DNA from: CBDUBU01 sp965365465
GTDB lineage: Bacteria; Bacteroidota; Rhodothermia; Rhodothermales; DASSAV01
Length of the DNA stretch: 6,098 bases
Assembly: GCA_965365465.1 (NCBI GenBank)
Contig: CBDUBU010000254.1
Span: 1-6,098 of the forward strand
Reading direction: 5' to 3'
Below, in pieces: positions 1 through 5,532 of this stretch. Below the pieces are notes generated by a model, which made no database searches, had not been told where the DNA came from, and was given only the letters and a program-made list of their open reading frames with translations. The position numbers and the translations under genes were made by a program. The stretch's first letter is position 1; every line of letters begins with the position of its first letter.

Positions 1-1392
1 CCCCGCTCCGCGCTTACCTTCTCGTCCGCCGGCAAGCTCGGCGTGCGGCACGTCGGCCAGGACGGCAAGGTCATGTTCGCGCCGGTCTCGGTGGTCGAGG
101 ATGGCCAGCAGGCACTCTGGCTCGGCGGTCTGCCGGACGGGTGGTGGGGCAGCCAACTGTACCGCATTGCGGGCGTGCGAGCCGGTAAAGCCGTCGAATG
201 GTTGATGGTCCCGTTTGCCGAAGCCGGGCAGACAATGGCCGACTACGAGGTGCTCGTAGATCGTTTCACGCCGATGACGGACACCCTTGCGTGGAGCCTC
301 GACCGGTACCGGGAGCAACTCAACGGGTTCCGCAATGAATACGGCGGCAGCGTCGAAATGCCGGACATTCGCTTTTTCCAGTTCGGTATGGGCAACCGTA
401 AGAAGCTGCTCTATAAAGACGGCGCCCTCAAGGAAGCCTTAACGGGCCAGACGCTGAAGCAGTGGGACGTGAAGCGCGAAACGATCCTGCCGCATGAATA
501 TACCGTCTCCCTGACGACGCAGGACGGCGTCGAAGTCCGGATTCTCGAAGACGAGGATGCGGTCTACGTGGTGGAAAAGGGGGAGCGCTCCGCGCTTGAA
601 GGCACGCGCAGCCCTCTCAAGCTGCCGCGTTTCGAGGGGCGCCCTTACGCCTCCATTCTGCGCGTGCTGCACCACGAGATTCTCATCAACATCCTCGACG
701 GGCAGCCTGTGCCGAGCTACCTGGTCTATAAAAAACCGTGGTATCGTGATTCGGCCATGATGGCTATGGTTCTGCAAGAAACGGGCAACCTGGACCTGAT
801 CCGCGACTGGATCCTGGGCCTGCGCGAGCCATACGACCGCAACAATGCCGGAGAAACCGAGGCCGATAACCTCGGACAGGCGCTCTACCTCGTCTCGCTC
901 GTCTCGGATCGCAATCATCCGCTGGTGAATCGGGTTCTGGCAGAGCTTCTACGGTACGAGGTTAAGAGCGGAGAGGGCGTTTATATCAAGGGTCGTTCCG
1001 ACTTTTCGGAGCACCCGGTCTATCAGACGAAATGGGCGAAGCTGGGCCTGAAGGCGCTGGGCCTGGAGGATCGCTACACCGTCCCGGCGGTGCAGGATTC
1101 CTACGCTTCGCTGTTCTGGATGGACAAAGAGGGACCATACGTGCCCGGCGGTGACGCGCGGGCCGACGAGGACTATCCGTACCTCAGCTGGGCCGCCGAC
1201 CATTTCCACGGTCTCAAGCAAAGCCCGATCAGCAACCGTGACTATCCGCTCACCTGGGAGCGCAAGGCCAGCCAGGCCCGCTACGAGGAGATGGACCGCC
1301 TCGACAGCGTCTACACCCGCGCCCGTCTCAGCGCTCCCCACACCTGGCACGCGGCTGAAGTGTTTCTGTACCTGGTAGACCGAAAAGAATGA
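1..1392 (+). CDS. Hypothetical protein, C-terminal part, possible six-hairpin glycosidase-like domain
   Basis: The frame is open from the first base and reads as normal protein before the first in-frame GTG (position 43), so the true start is probably outside the window; 463 residues are visible, ending in TGA at 1390-1392. I do not recognise a named family. The first half is mixed and beta-like. The second half (about visible residues 220-460) is helix-rich and carries KKPWYRD (244-250), then AGETEADNLGQALYL, and near the end SAPHTWHAAEVFLYL. Aromatic-Arg-Asp early in a helical domain and a final Trp-His-Ala helix occur in (alpha/alpha)6-barrel carbohydrate enzymes such as GH15-like and amylo-1,6-glucosidase-like proteins. 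A glycosidase or glycan-binding role is therefore a guess from pattern only. No signal peptide can be judged because the N-terminus is missing. The NFACT gene follows after 16 bp on the same strand, so they may be cotranscribed. Confidence 0.8.
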   Translation, partial: PRSALTFSSAGKLGVRHVGQDGKVMFAPVSVVEDGQQALWLGGLPDGWWGSQLYRIAGVRAGKAVEWLMVPFAEAGQTMADYEVLVDRFTPMTDTLAWSLDRYREQLNGFRNEYGGSVEMPDIRFFQFGMGNRKKLLYKDGALKEALTGQTLKQWDVKRETILPHEYTVSLTTQDGVEVRILEDEDAVYVVEKGERSALEGTRSPLKLPRFEGRPYASILRVLHHEILINILDGQPVPSYLVYKKPWYRDSAMMAMVLQETGNLDLIRDWILGLREPYDRNNAGETEADNLGQALYLVSLVSDRNHPLVNRVLAELLRYEVKSGEGVYIKGRSDFSEHPVYQTKWAKLGLKALGLEDRYTVPAVQDSYASLFWMDKEGPYVPGGDARADEDYPYLSWAADHFHGLKQSPISNRDYPLTWERKASQARYEEMDRLDSVYTRARLSAPHTWHAAEVFLYLVDRKE

Positions 1393-1412
1393 GCCTGGCC
1401 CAACTGCCGTGA
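1389..1412 (+). other. Seven-codon mini-ORF bridging two genes (ATGA / GTGA overlaps)
   Basis: ATG at 1389-1391 overlaps the TGA stop of the upstream gene (1390-1392) as ATGA. It reads seven codons (MSLAQLP) and stops at TGA 1410-1412, which overlaps the GTG start of the NFACT gene (1409-1411) as GTGA. The arrangement could pass ribosomes from the first gene to the second without a Shine-Dalgarno site, and none is visible here. It may equally be coincidence in a 16-bp gap. Confidence 0.25.
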
Positions 1413-3073
1413 TTGCCAACTACTACACGCTGCAGGCGCTCGTGCGCGAATGGAAAGGCGTCCTGAACGGATGCATCGTCGGGGATGTGTTTTCGCAGGA
1501 GCGCGACGAACTGTCGCTGACGCTGGCAGGCCCGGAGGGAGAAAAGACGTTTCGCCTGTCCGTAGCCTCGCCGCTGCGCTATCTCTATTGCAGCGAAGGG
1601 CATCACCGCGCACGGCGCAACGTGGCCGGTCTTTTTGAGGAGGCGGTCGGCCTGCCCGTAACGGCGCTGCGTCTGGCCGAACGGGAGCGCATCGTCTACT
1701 TCGACCTCGCAGGGGGGGGGCGTATCCAACTGATGCTCTTCGGCCCCCGGGCCAATGCCTTTCTGGTGGACGCAGAAGGTATGATCCGGGAAGCCTTTCA
1801 GGACGACGGCGTATGGCGCGGCCTGCCTGCCCCGGAAGCGCAGCCCGCCCCCGAAGTTGCTTCGTTTTCTGATTTCGAGACGCGCTGGCGAACGGACAGG
1901 CGGACGACGGAGCAGGCCGTCGCGTCGGCTTTCCCGTTGTTCGACAGGTTGCTGGCCGCCGAGGTTTTGCACCGCGCCGGGGTGACGGCCGCGAAACCGG
2001 GCGCCTGCGCCGAATCCGACCGCAGGGCCATCTTCGAGGCAGCGGTTCAGGTCCGGGCGGAGTTGCAGCAACCCCGGCCGCGCATCTACTGGAGCGAGCG
2101 CTTCGCCGACGTGTTTTCGCTGATCCGGCTCGGCCACCGGCAGGAACAGGCAGCGGAAACTTTTGGCGCGGTGGATGCGGCGGTGCGGGTCTCTGTCCGG
2201 AAGTCGCTGGGGCAGCAGCATTTTCAGGCGGTGTACGTCCCGCTGGAGCAGATGCTTGCTTCGGCTGCAACCCACTACCGTGAAAGCGCCGCGCGAATGC
2301 TGGAAAGTCTCTCGGGCGAGAGCCGCGCCGGGCGGTATGAGCACTGGGCGCACTTGCTCATGGCCTCGGCATCCCAGGCCCCGGCAGGCGCAGTGGAAAT
2401 CAGCCTCCCGGACCTGTTCGCCGCAGGCGAGCCGGTCACGATTCCACTGGACCCTTCTCTTTCCGCCGTCGAAAATGCGGAGCAGTTTTACGAACGGGCG
2501 CGGCGAACCCGGCAGTCCCGCGAGCACGCGGAGCGTCGCCTCGTAGAGACGGAGCAACGGGCCATTGAAGCTGAGGCGTTGCTGGGGCGTTTACGGGAGA
2601 TAAATACCCTGACGGAACTGGAAACCTTTAGAAAAGCGGAGGCAGAACGCCTGCTCCGCTTCGGCGGCGGCAATGCGCGAGCCGAAACAGCGCAGATCCC
2701 CTTTCGCCGGTTCCTCTTGCCGGGAGGCTACGAGGTCTGGGTTGGCAAAAACGCGAAACAGAACGACCTGCTCACGTTCCGCTACGCGCAGAAATACGAT
2801 CTGTGGATGCACGCACGCGGCGCGGCAGGCTCCCATGCCGTGCTGCGGCTTCCCAACCGGCAGGCCGCGCCCGGAAAGCGCCTGCTGGAACAGGCTGCCT
2901 CGATAGCAGCCTACTTCAGCAAGGCGCGAGGCAGCGGCCTCGTTCCGGTGATCGTGGCGGAGCGCAAGTTCGTGCGCAAGCCGCGCGGAGCGGCGCCCGG
3001 CGCCGTGGTGGTCGAGCGCGAGTCCGTGCTGCTGGTCGAGCCGCGCCTGCCTGCCGCAGCCTCGGAGGCGTAG
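1409..3073 (+). CDS. rqcH: NFACT family protein (Rqc2/RqcH/FbpA-like), ribosome-associated quality control
   Basis: At 554 residues this is full length for the family (B. subtilis RqcH is about 570). Domains run in the usual order. NFACT-N is at about 1-130 (LQALVREWKGVLNG near the start, LFGPRANAFLVD at 110-121). A helical middle follows, with the family signature IPLDPSLSAVENAEQFYERA (345-364) leading into a charged coiled coil to about 410. NFACT-R is at about 432-546, with VGKNAKQNDLLTFRYA (445-460), DLWMHARGAAGSHAVLR (464-480), IAAYFSKA (499-506) and VRKPRGAAPGAVVV (522-535). Characterised bacterial members bind the 50S subunit carrying stalled peptidyl-tRNA and recruit tRNA-Ala to add C-terminal alanine tails in the cytoplasm. 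The catalytic Asp-Arg pair of RqcH aligns with Glu93-Arg94 here, so tailing activity is uncertain. Start is GTG 1409, 16 bp after the upstream stop; I see no better in-frame start and no ribosome binding site. A nine-G run encodes Gly102-104. Confidence 0.93.
   Translation: MIANYYTLQALVREWKGVLNGCIVGDVFSQERDELSLTLAGPEGEKTFRLSVASPLRYLYCSEGHHRARRNVAGLFEEAVGLPVTALRLAERERIVYFDLAGGGRIQLMLFGPRANAFLVDAEGMIREAFQDDGVWRGLPAPEAQPAPEVASFSDFETRWRTDRRTTEQAVASAFPLFDRLLAAEVLHRAGVTAAKPGACAESDRRAIFEAAVQVRAELQQPRPRIYWSERFADVFSLIRLGHRQEQAAETFGAVDAAVRVSVRKSLGQQHFQAVYVPLEQMLASAATHYRESAARMLESLSGESRAGRYEHWAHLLMASASQAPAGAVEISLPDLFAAGEPVTIPLDPSLSAVENAEQFYERARRTRQSREHAERRLVETEQRAIEAEALLGRLREINTLTELETFRKAEAERLLRFGGGNARAETAQIPFRRFLLPGGYEVWVGKNAKQNDLLTFRYAQKYDLWMHARGAAGSHAVLRLPNRQAAPGKRLLEQAASIAAYFSKARGSGLVPVIVAERKFVRKPRGAAPGAVVVERESVLLVEPRLPAAASEA
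1712..1720 (+). repeat. Nine-G homopolymer inside the NFACT coding region
   Basis: Nine consecutive G form exactly three GGG codons (Gly102-Gly104) in the NFACT-N domain. Loss of one G would bring TGA at 1731-1733 into frame. Gain of one would bring TGA at 1870-1872 into frame. Either change removes all domains after NFACT-N. The tract may be a slippage site, or simply a place where a read-length error would break the gene. Confidence 0.9.
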
Positions 3074-3077
3074 CCTC
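3058..3077. terminator. Small hairpin across the convergent stop codons (weak terminator candidate)
   Basis: GAGGC (3065-3069) and GCCTC (3073-3077) form a perfect 5-bp stem with a GTA loop, covering the NFACT stop (TAG 3071-3073) and part of the SDR stop (complement of 3076-3078). AGCCTC occurs at both 3058-3063 and 3072-3077, so GAGGC can pair with either copy. No T-run follows on either strand, so this is not a standard intrinsic terminator. The two genes end 2 bp apart, which leaves no other room for one between them. Confidence 0.25.
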
Positions 3078-3795
3078 ACCCCTTCGGACGCAGCGGGCGC
3101 ATGACCACTTCCGAGATCAGGTAATTGTCGCGGGTTTCCAGTACGTGCAACACCGTGCTGGTGATGTCGGACGGGCGCATGGCGTTGGGCGAGCCGCTGC
3201 TGCCGGATCCGCTGGAGAAGTTGGTGTCGATGGAACCGGGATACACGCAGGTCACCTTGATGCCGTCGGCGCGCAGTTCCTTCATGATGGCCTCGCTGAA
3301 CCCGCGCAAGCCAAACTTCGTGGCATTATACGCGGCAAGGTTCGGATTGCCCAGCAGGCCCGCGATGGAGGCGATGTTGATGATGTGTCCGCCGAAGCCG
3401 CTTTCCTGGTTCTGCTGCTTCATGGGCGGGATCGCGGCGCGGGTGCAGAGAAAAACGCCGCGCAGGTTGGTTTCCATCTGAACGTCCCAGTCCTCCACCG
3501 AGAGGTCAGCTACGGGGCCAAATCTGCCAAGCCCGGCATTGTTAATCAGCACGTCAAGACGCCCTCCCTCTTCAGCCACCGTCTTGAACGCCGCGCTTAC
3601 CTGATCCTTTTCGGTAACGTCGCAAGTTACCGGGTGGAACTGCTCGCCGAGTTCGTCCCGGAGCTTTCGTAACTTATCCTCGCTCCGGGCCAGCCCGAAG
3701 ACCCGGCTTCCTTTCGCCACGAGTTCTTTTGCGAAGTCCAGCCCGATTCCGCTGCTGGCTCCGGTAACGACCACTACTTTATCCTGTAAGTTCAT
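3076..3795 (-). CDS. SDR family oxidoreductase (classical short-chain dehydrogenase/reductase)
   Basis: The 239-residue length is typical of classical SDRs, cytosolic NAD(P)H-dependent oxidoreductases with a Rossmann fold. All family motifs are present: TGASSGIG (11-18) for the cofactor, CDV (58-60), NNAG (85-88), Asn110, and the catalytic Ser143, Tyr156 and Lys160 (YNATK), followed by YPGSIDTNF (185-193). Arg37 after the second strand hints at NADPH, which is inference. The substrate cannot be told; relatives of this general type are often annotated as 3-oxoacyl-ACP reductases or YdfG-like dehydrogenases. A Ser/Gly-rich stretch (SSGSGSSGS, 194-202) lies in the substrate loop. Start is ATG 3795 because the fold begins at once with NLQDKVVVVTG; the leader is A-rich (CACAAAAAAGC) with no Shine-Dalgarno. 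The gene converges on the NFACT gene with a 2-bp gap and lies 301 bp downstream of gluQ on the same strand, so it probably has its own promoter. Confidence 0.95.
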   Translation of the reverse strand: MNLQDKVVVVTGASSGIGLDFAKELVAKGSRVFGLARSEDKLRKLRDELGEQFHPVTCDVTEKDQVSAAFKTVAEEGGRLDVLINNAGLGRFGPVADLSVEDWDVQMETNLRGVFLCTRAAIPPMKQQNQESGFGGHIINIASIAGLLGNPNLAAYNATKFGLRGFSEAIMKELRADGIKVTCVYPGSIDTNFSSGSGSSGSPNAMRPSDITSTVLHVLETRDNYLISEVVMRPLRPKG

Positions 3796-3840
3796 GCTTT
3801 TTTGTGTACCGTTTATGTTGAAACGTCCTTCCTGTGGTCA

Positions 3841-3910
3841 GGATGACACGGCTTTGAGAGTTGCCACGACCTGCCCCGAAGTGTCGCGAAGCGAAGCGTT
3901 CATGTCATCC
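3841..3910. repeat. Perfect 8-bp inverted repeat with 54-bp spacer
   Basis: GGATGACA (3841-3848) is the exact reverse complement of TGTCATCC (3903-3910). The right arm touches the left arm of the CCGCCT hairpin, sharing its last two bases. The repeat lies 46-115 bp upstream of the SDR start codon, where a leader RNA structure or a pair of operator half-sites would sit. Eight bases over this distance can arise by chance. Confidence 0.4.
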
Positions 3911-3923
3911 GCCTTGCAGGCGG
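3909..3923. repeat. Perfect hairpin CCGCCT-TGC-AGGCGG
   Basis: Six base pairs of stem close a three-base loop in the gluQ-SDR spacer. It is about 170 bp past the gluQ stop and lacks a following T-run on the minus strand, so it is a poor terminator candidate. It could be part of the SDR leader RNA. Confidence 0.45.
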
Positions 3924-4096
3924 CCCGGCAAGAAGAAGGCCGGAAAGGAGCGCGCTTGCCCGGCTTGCCGTACAGCCTCCCAGAACAGCAAAGTAAGGCA
4001 TTCCGGAGGCGAAAAGGCGGACAGATCACCGGGAAAGCGTCGCAGCGTAAGAACGATGTTGTAACGTTTACCTCGCCCTCCTGGCGGATGGGCGCG

Positions 4097-5140
4097 TCAA
4101 CCGAGGCATCTGAGCAATGCGGGTACATCGTCCGGAAGCGGCCACGGCTGTTTCGGCACGGCCTCCCAGCAGAAAAGCGGTACGAGTTCAGCGGCGCGGC
4201 AGGCGCGGGGCGTTTCGAGCAGGCCGAGCGAGAAGCCCAGGTACCCCGCCGCCTGTTCGGCCTGCACCCCGGCTTCCCGAAGCGCGCGCAGCGAAAGCGC
4301 GGCGTCCCGCTTCGAGAGCTTTTCTCCTGCGGCGTTCACCACGAGCGGCGCGTGCGCGTAGACGGGCCGGGCGCCGCCGAGCGCCTCGATCAACTGGATC
4401 TGCCGCGCCGTCGAGTCCAGCAAGTCCTGTCCGCGCACGACCTCTGTGATCCCCATGAGCAGGTCATCCACGACGACGGCAAGCTGGTAGGCATACAGGC
4501 CGTCGCGTCGCTTCAGCACAAAGTCGCCGACGCTGCGGCCGACGCGCTCCTCGATGAGGCCATAGACTTTGTCATGGAAACAGACAGGATTGTCGTCTAC
4601 ACGGAAACGCAAGGCGGCCTCCGGAGCAGGATCGGCCTGCAAGGCTTCAAACCAGCCGGGATCCAGGTCGCGGGGGCGCAGCGAGGCCGGATAGGGGGCC
4701 GCCCCCTGCGGCCCGTGGGGGGCCGAGGCCAGCCCTTGCAGGTCTTTGCGCGAGAGCCGGCACGGGAACAGCCTTCCGGCTGCGTGGAGATGGACCAGCG
4801 CCGCCTCATAAAAGGGAAGCCGTTCCGACTGGCGATAGGGCGCATAGGGGCCGCCCCGATCCGGTCCTTCGTCCCAGTCAAGACCGAGCCAGGAGAGATC
4901 CTCCCGGGCTGCCTCGGCCATGCCGGACGCGACGCGCGGCAGGTCCAGGTCTTCCAGCCGCCAGACATAAACGCCGTTCTGCCGCCGGATGGAGAGCCAG
5001 GAGGCCAGCGCCGTGCGGGCATTGCCGAGATGGATCAGGCCGGTGGGCGAAGGCGCATACCTTCCCCGAACGGCGTTCGTGCGCTCCGCCCGAAAAAACG
5101 TCGGGAAAAAGTCGGGGCGATTGGTTAAGTTATCCGGCAT
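4097..5140 (-). CDS. gluQ: Glutamyl-Q tRNA(Asp) synthetase (GluQRS)
   Basis: GluQRS is a truncated glutamyl-tRNA synthetase paralogue that activates glutamate and attaches it to the queuosine base at wobble position 34 of tRNA(Asp); it lacks the anticodon-binding domain. From ATG 5140 the protein has 347 residues, somewhat long for the family. Visible are RYAPSPTGLIHLGNA (27-41) with the HIGH-like segment, WRLEDLD (60-66), GDFVLKRRDGLYAYQLAVVVDD (205-226, glutamate/ATP pocket), RGQDLL (236-241) and the KMSKS-like KLSKRD (274-279). It ends soon after, as expected without an anticodon domain. ATG 5140 is chosen over an upstream TTG (5179), though it leaves a 26-residue leader before RYAPSPTG; no in-frame start lies closer. 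Only Cys127 and Tyr150 remain of the usual zinc site; Leu129 and Leu154 replace two cysteines. It is divergent from the DUF721 gene. Confidence 0.94.
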   Translation of the reverse strand: MPDNLTNRPDFFPTFFRAERTNAVRGRYAPSPTGLIHLGNARTALASWLSIRRQNGVYVWRLEDLDLPRVASGMAEAAREDLSWLGLDWDEGPDRGGPYAPYRQSERLPFYEAALVHLHAAGRLFPCRLSRKDLQGLASAPHGPQGAAPYPASLRPRDLDPGWFEALQADPAPEAALRFRVDDNPVCFHDKVYGLIEERVGRSVGDFVLKRRDGLYAYQLAVVVDDLLMGITEVVRGQDLLDSTARQIQLIEALGGARPVYAHAPLVVNAAGEKLSKRDAALSLRALREAGVQAEQAAGYLGFSLGLLETPRACRAAELVPLFCWEAVPKQPWPLPDDVPALLRCLG

Positions 5141-5230
5141 GAGAGAGGCGCAAACGGCGGCATCCCCGGCCTTCTGCAAACGCCATCCGTCAGAGATTCG
5201 GATTCACAGCTTGTTCTGAGACGCTACACG
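5141..5230. promoter_or_regulatory. Divergent promoter region between gluQ and the DUF721 gene
   Basis: The 90 bp separate two divergent start codons, so promoters for both genes should lie here or within the gene ends. No convincing -10/-35 or Bacteroidota-type -7 box could be assigned. GCAAACG occurs twice in direct orientation (5150-5156 and 5176-5182, 26 bp apart), each copy followed closely by CATCC. GATTC is also repeated (5195-5199, 5201-5205). These could be regulator sites, but this is only suggested by position. Confidence 0.5.
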
Positions 5231-5521
5231 ATGTTCCACAAAAGCCCCCAGTCGCTCGGCAGTGTGCTTTCCTCCCTGATCGACACGCTCGGCATCCAGC
5301 GTAAGCTGAACGAGGCGCGTGCGGTGGAAGGATGGGCGGTGCTGGCCGGCAACCAGATCAACGCCGTAACCGACTCGGTCTGGATCAAGGGGGACAAACT
5401 GTTCGTCAAGATCACGTCGGCGGCCTGGCGGCAGGAGTTATACCTGCGCCGCCGGGAGTGGTGCGAGCGGCTGAACGAGCACCTCGGCTCCCCGATCGTG
5501 AGCGAGATCGTTTTCCGGTAG
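5231..5521 (+). CDS. DUF721 / DciA-family protein (putative replicative helicase loader)
   Basis: The 96-residue protein matches the DUF721 (DciA) pattern along its length. It has a short N-terminal helix (SVLSSLIDTLGI, 11-22), then VEGWAVLAGNQI with Trp35 and Gly40, the strands DSVWIKGDKLFVKIT (48-62), the signature SAAWRQEL (63-70), and LNEHLGSPIVSEIVFR (81-96) at the C-terminus. Characterised DciA proteins interact with the replicative helicase DnaB and help load it at the origin; they are the presumed ancestral loader in bacteria without DnaC or DnaI. This protein consists of little more than the KH-like core domain, without the long tail seen in many Actinobacteria, a short form I associate with Bacteroidota-type genomes. 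ATG 5231 is the natural start; no Shine-Dalgarno is visible. It is divergent from gluQ and convergent with fabF 8 bp away. The family call is firm, while the loading role here is inferred. Confidence 0.9.
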   Translation: MFHKSPQSLGSVLSSLIDTLGIQRKLNEARAVEGWAVLAGNQINAVTDSVWIKGDKLFVKITSAAWRQELYLRRREWCERLNEHLGSPIVSEIVFR

Positions 5522-5532
5522 GCGGCCTCCTA
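5519..5532. repeat. 14-bp near-palindrome spanning two convergent stop codons
   Basis: TAGGCGGCCTCCTA runs from the DUF721 stop (TAG 5519-5521) to the fabF stop (complement of CTA 5530-5532) and matches its own reverse complement at 12 of 14 positions. The centre is GGCC with no loop, so it is a poor RNA hairpin and no T-run follows. Use as a bidirectional terminator is only a possibility. Confidence 0.25.

Larger units (their letters stand above)
3796..4096. other. Noncoding spacer upstream of the SDR gene
   Basis: These 301 bp lie between the gluQ stop and the SDR start, both genes reading on the minus strand. They should hold the 3' end of the gluQ transcript and the SDR promoter and leader. 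I could not fix a -35/-10 pair or a Bacteroidota-type -33/-7 pair with confidence. A minus-strand frame is open across 3838-4128, but its product is not recognisable. The clearest structure is two inverted repeats, listed separately. I see no tRNA, riboswitch or T-run terminator. Confidence 0.6.

Noticed and set aside
43..45. GTG 43 as the true start of the first gene
   Set aside because: The frame is open and reads as plausible protein upstream to the window edge, so this is more likely an internal valine.
1311..2557. Two long minus-strand frames (1311-2270 and 1328-2557) opposite the NFACT gene
   Set aside because: Their products are Arg/Pro/Gly-rich and unrecognisable, while the plus strand encodes a full NFACT domain order.
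2803..3672. A 289-codon plus-strand frame running from the NFACT gene into the region opposite the SDR gene
   Set aside because: It is a frame shadow of NFACT and antisense to an SDR with every catalytic motif.
3838..4128. A 96-codon minus-strand frame in the gluQ-SDR spacer
   Set aside because: Its last residues (MNASLRDTSGQVVATLKAVSS region) look protein-like, but the rest is Cys/Pro/Arg-rich, it overlaps the end of gluQ in another frame, and no family is recognised. Conservation of the last 20 codons in relatives would reopen it.
3794..5128. A 444-codon open frame on the plus strand opposite gluQ
   Set aside because: It lies antisense to a gene with clear synthetase motifs. Its product is rich in Arg, Gly and Pro without family motifs, and high GC readily leaves such frames open.
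5141..5179. A 13-residue extension of gluQ from TTG 5179
   Set aside because: ATG at 5140 already leaves 26 residues before the first conserved motif, and the extension would use up part of the short divergent promoter region.
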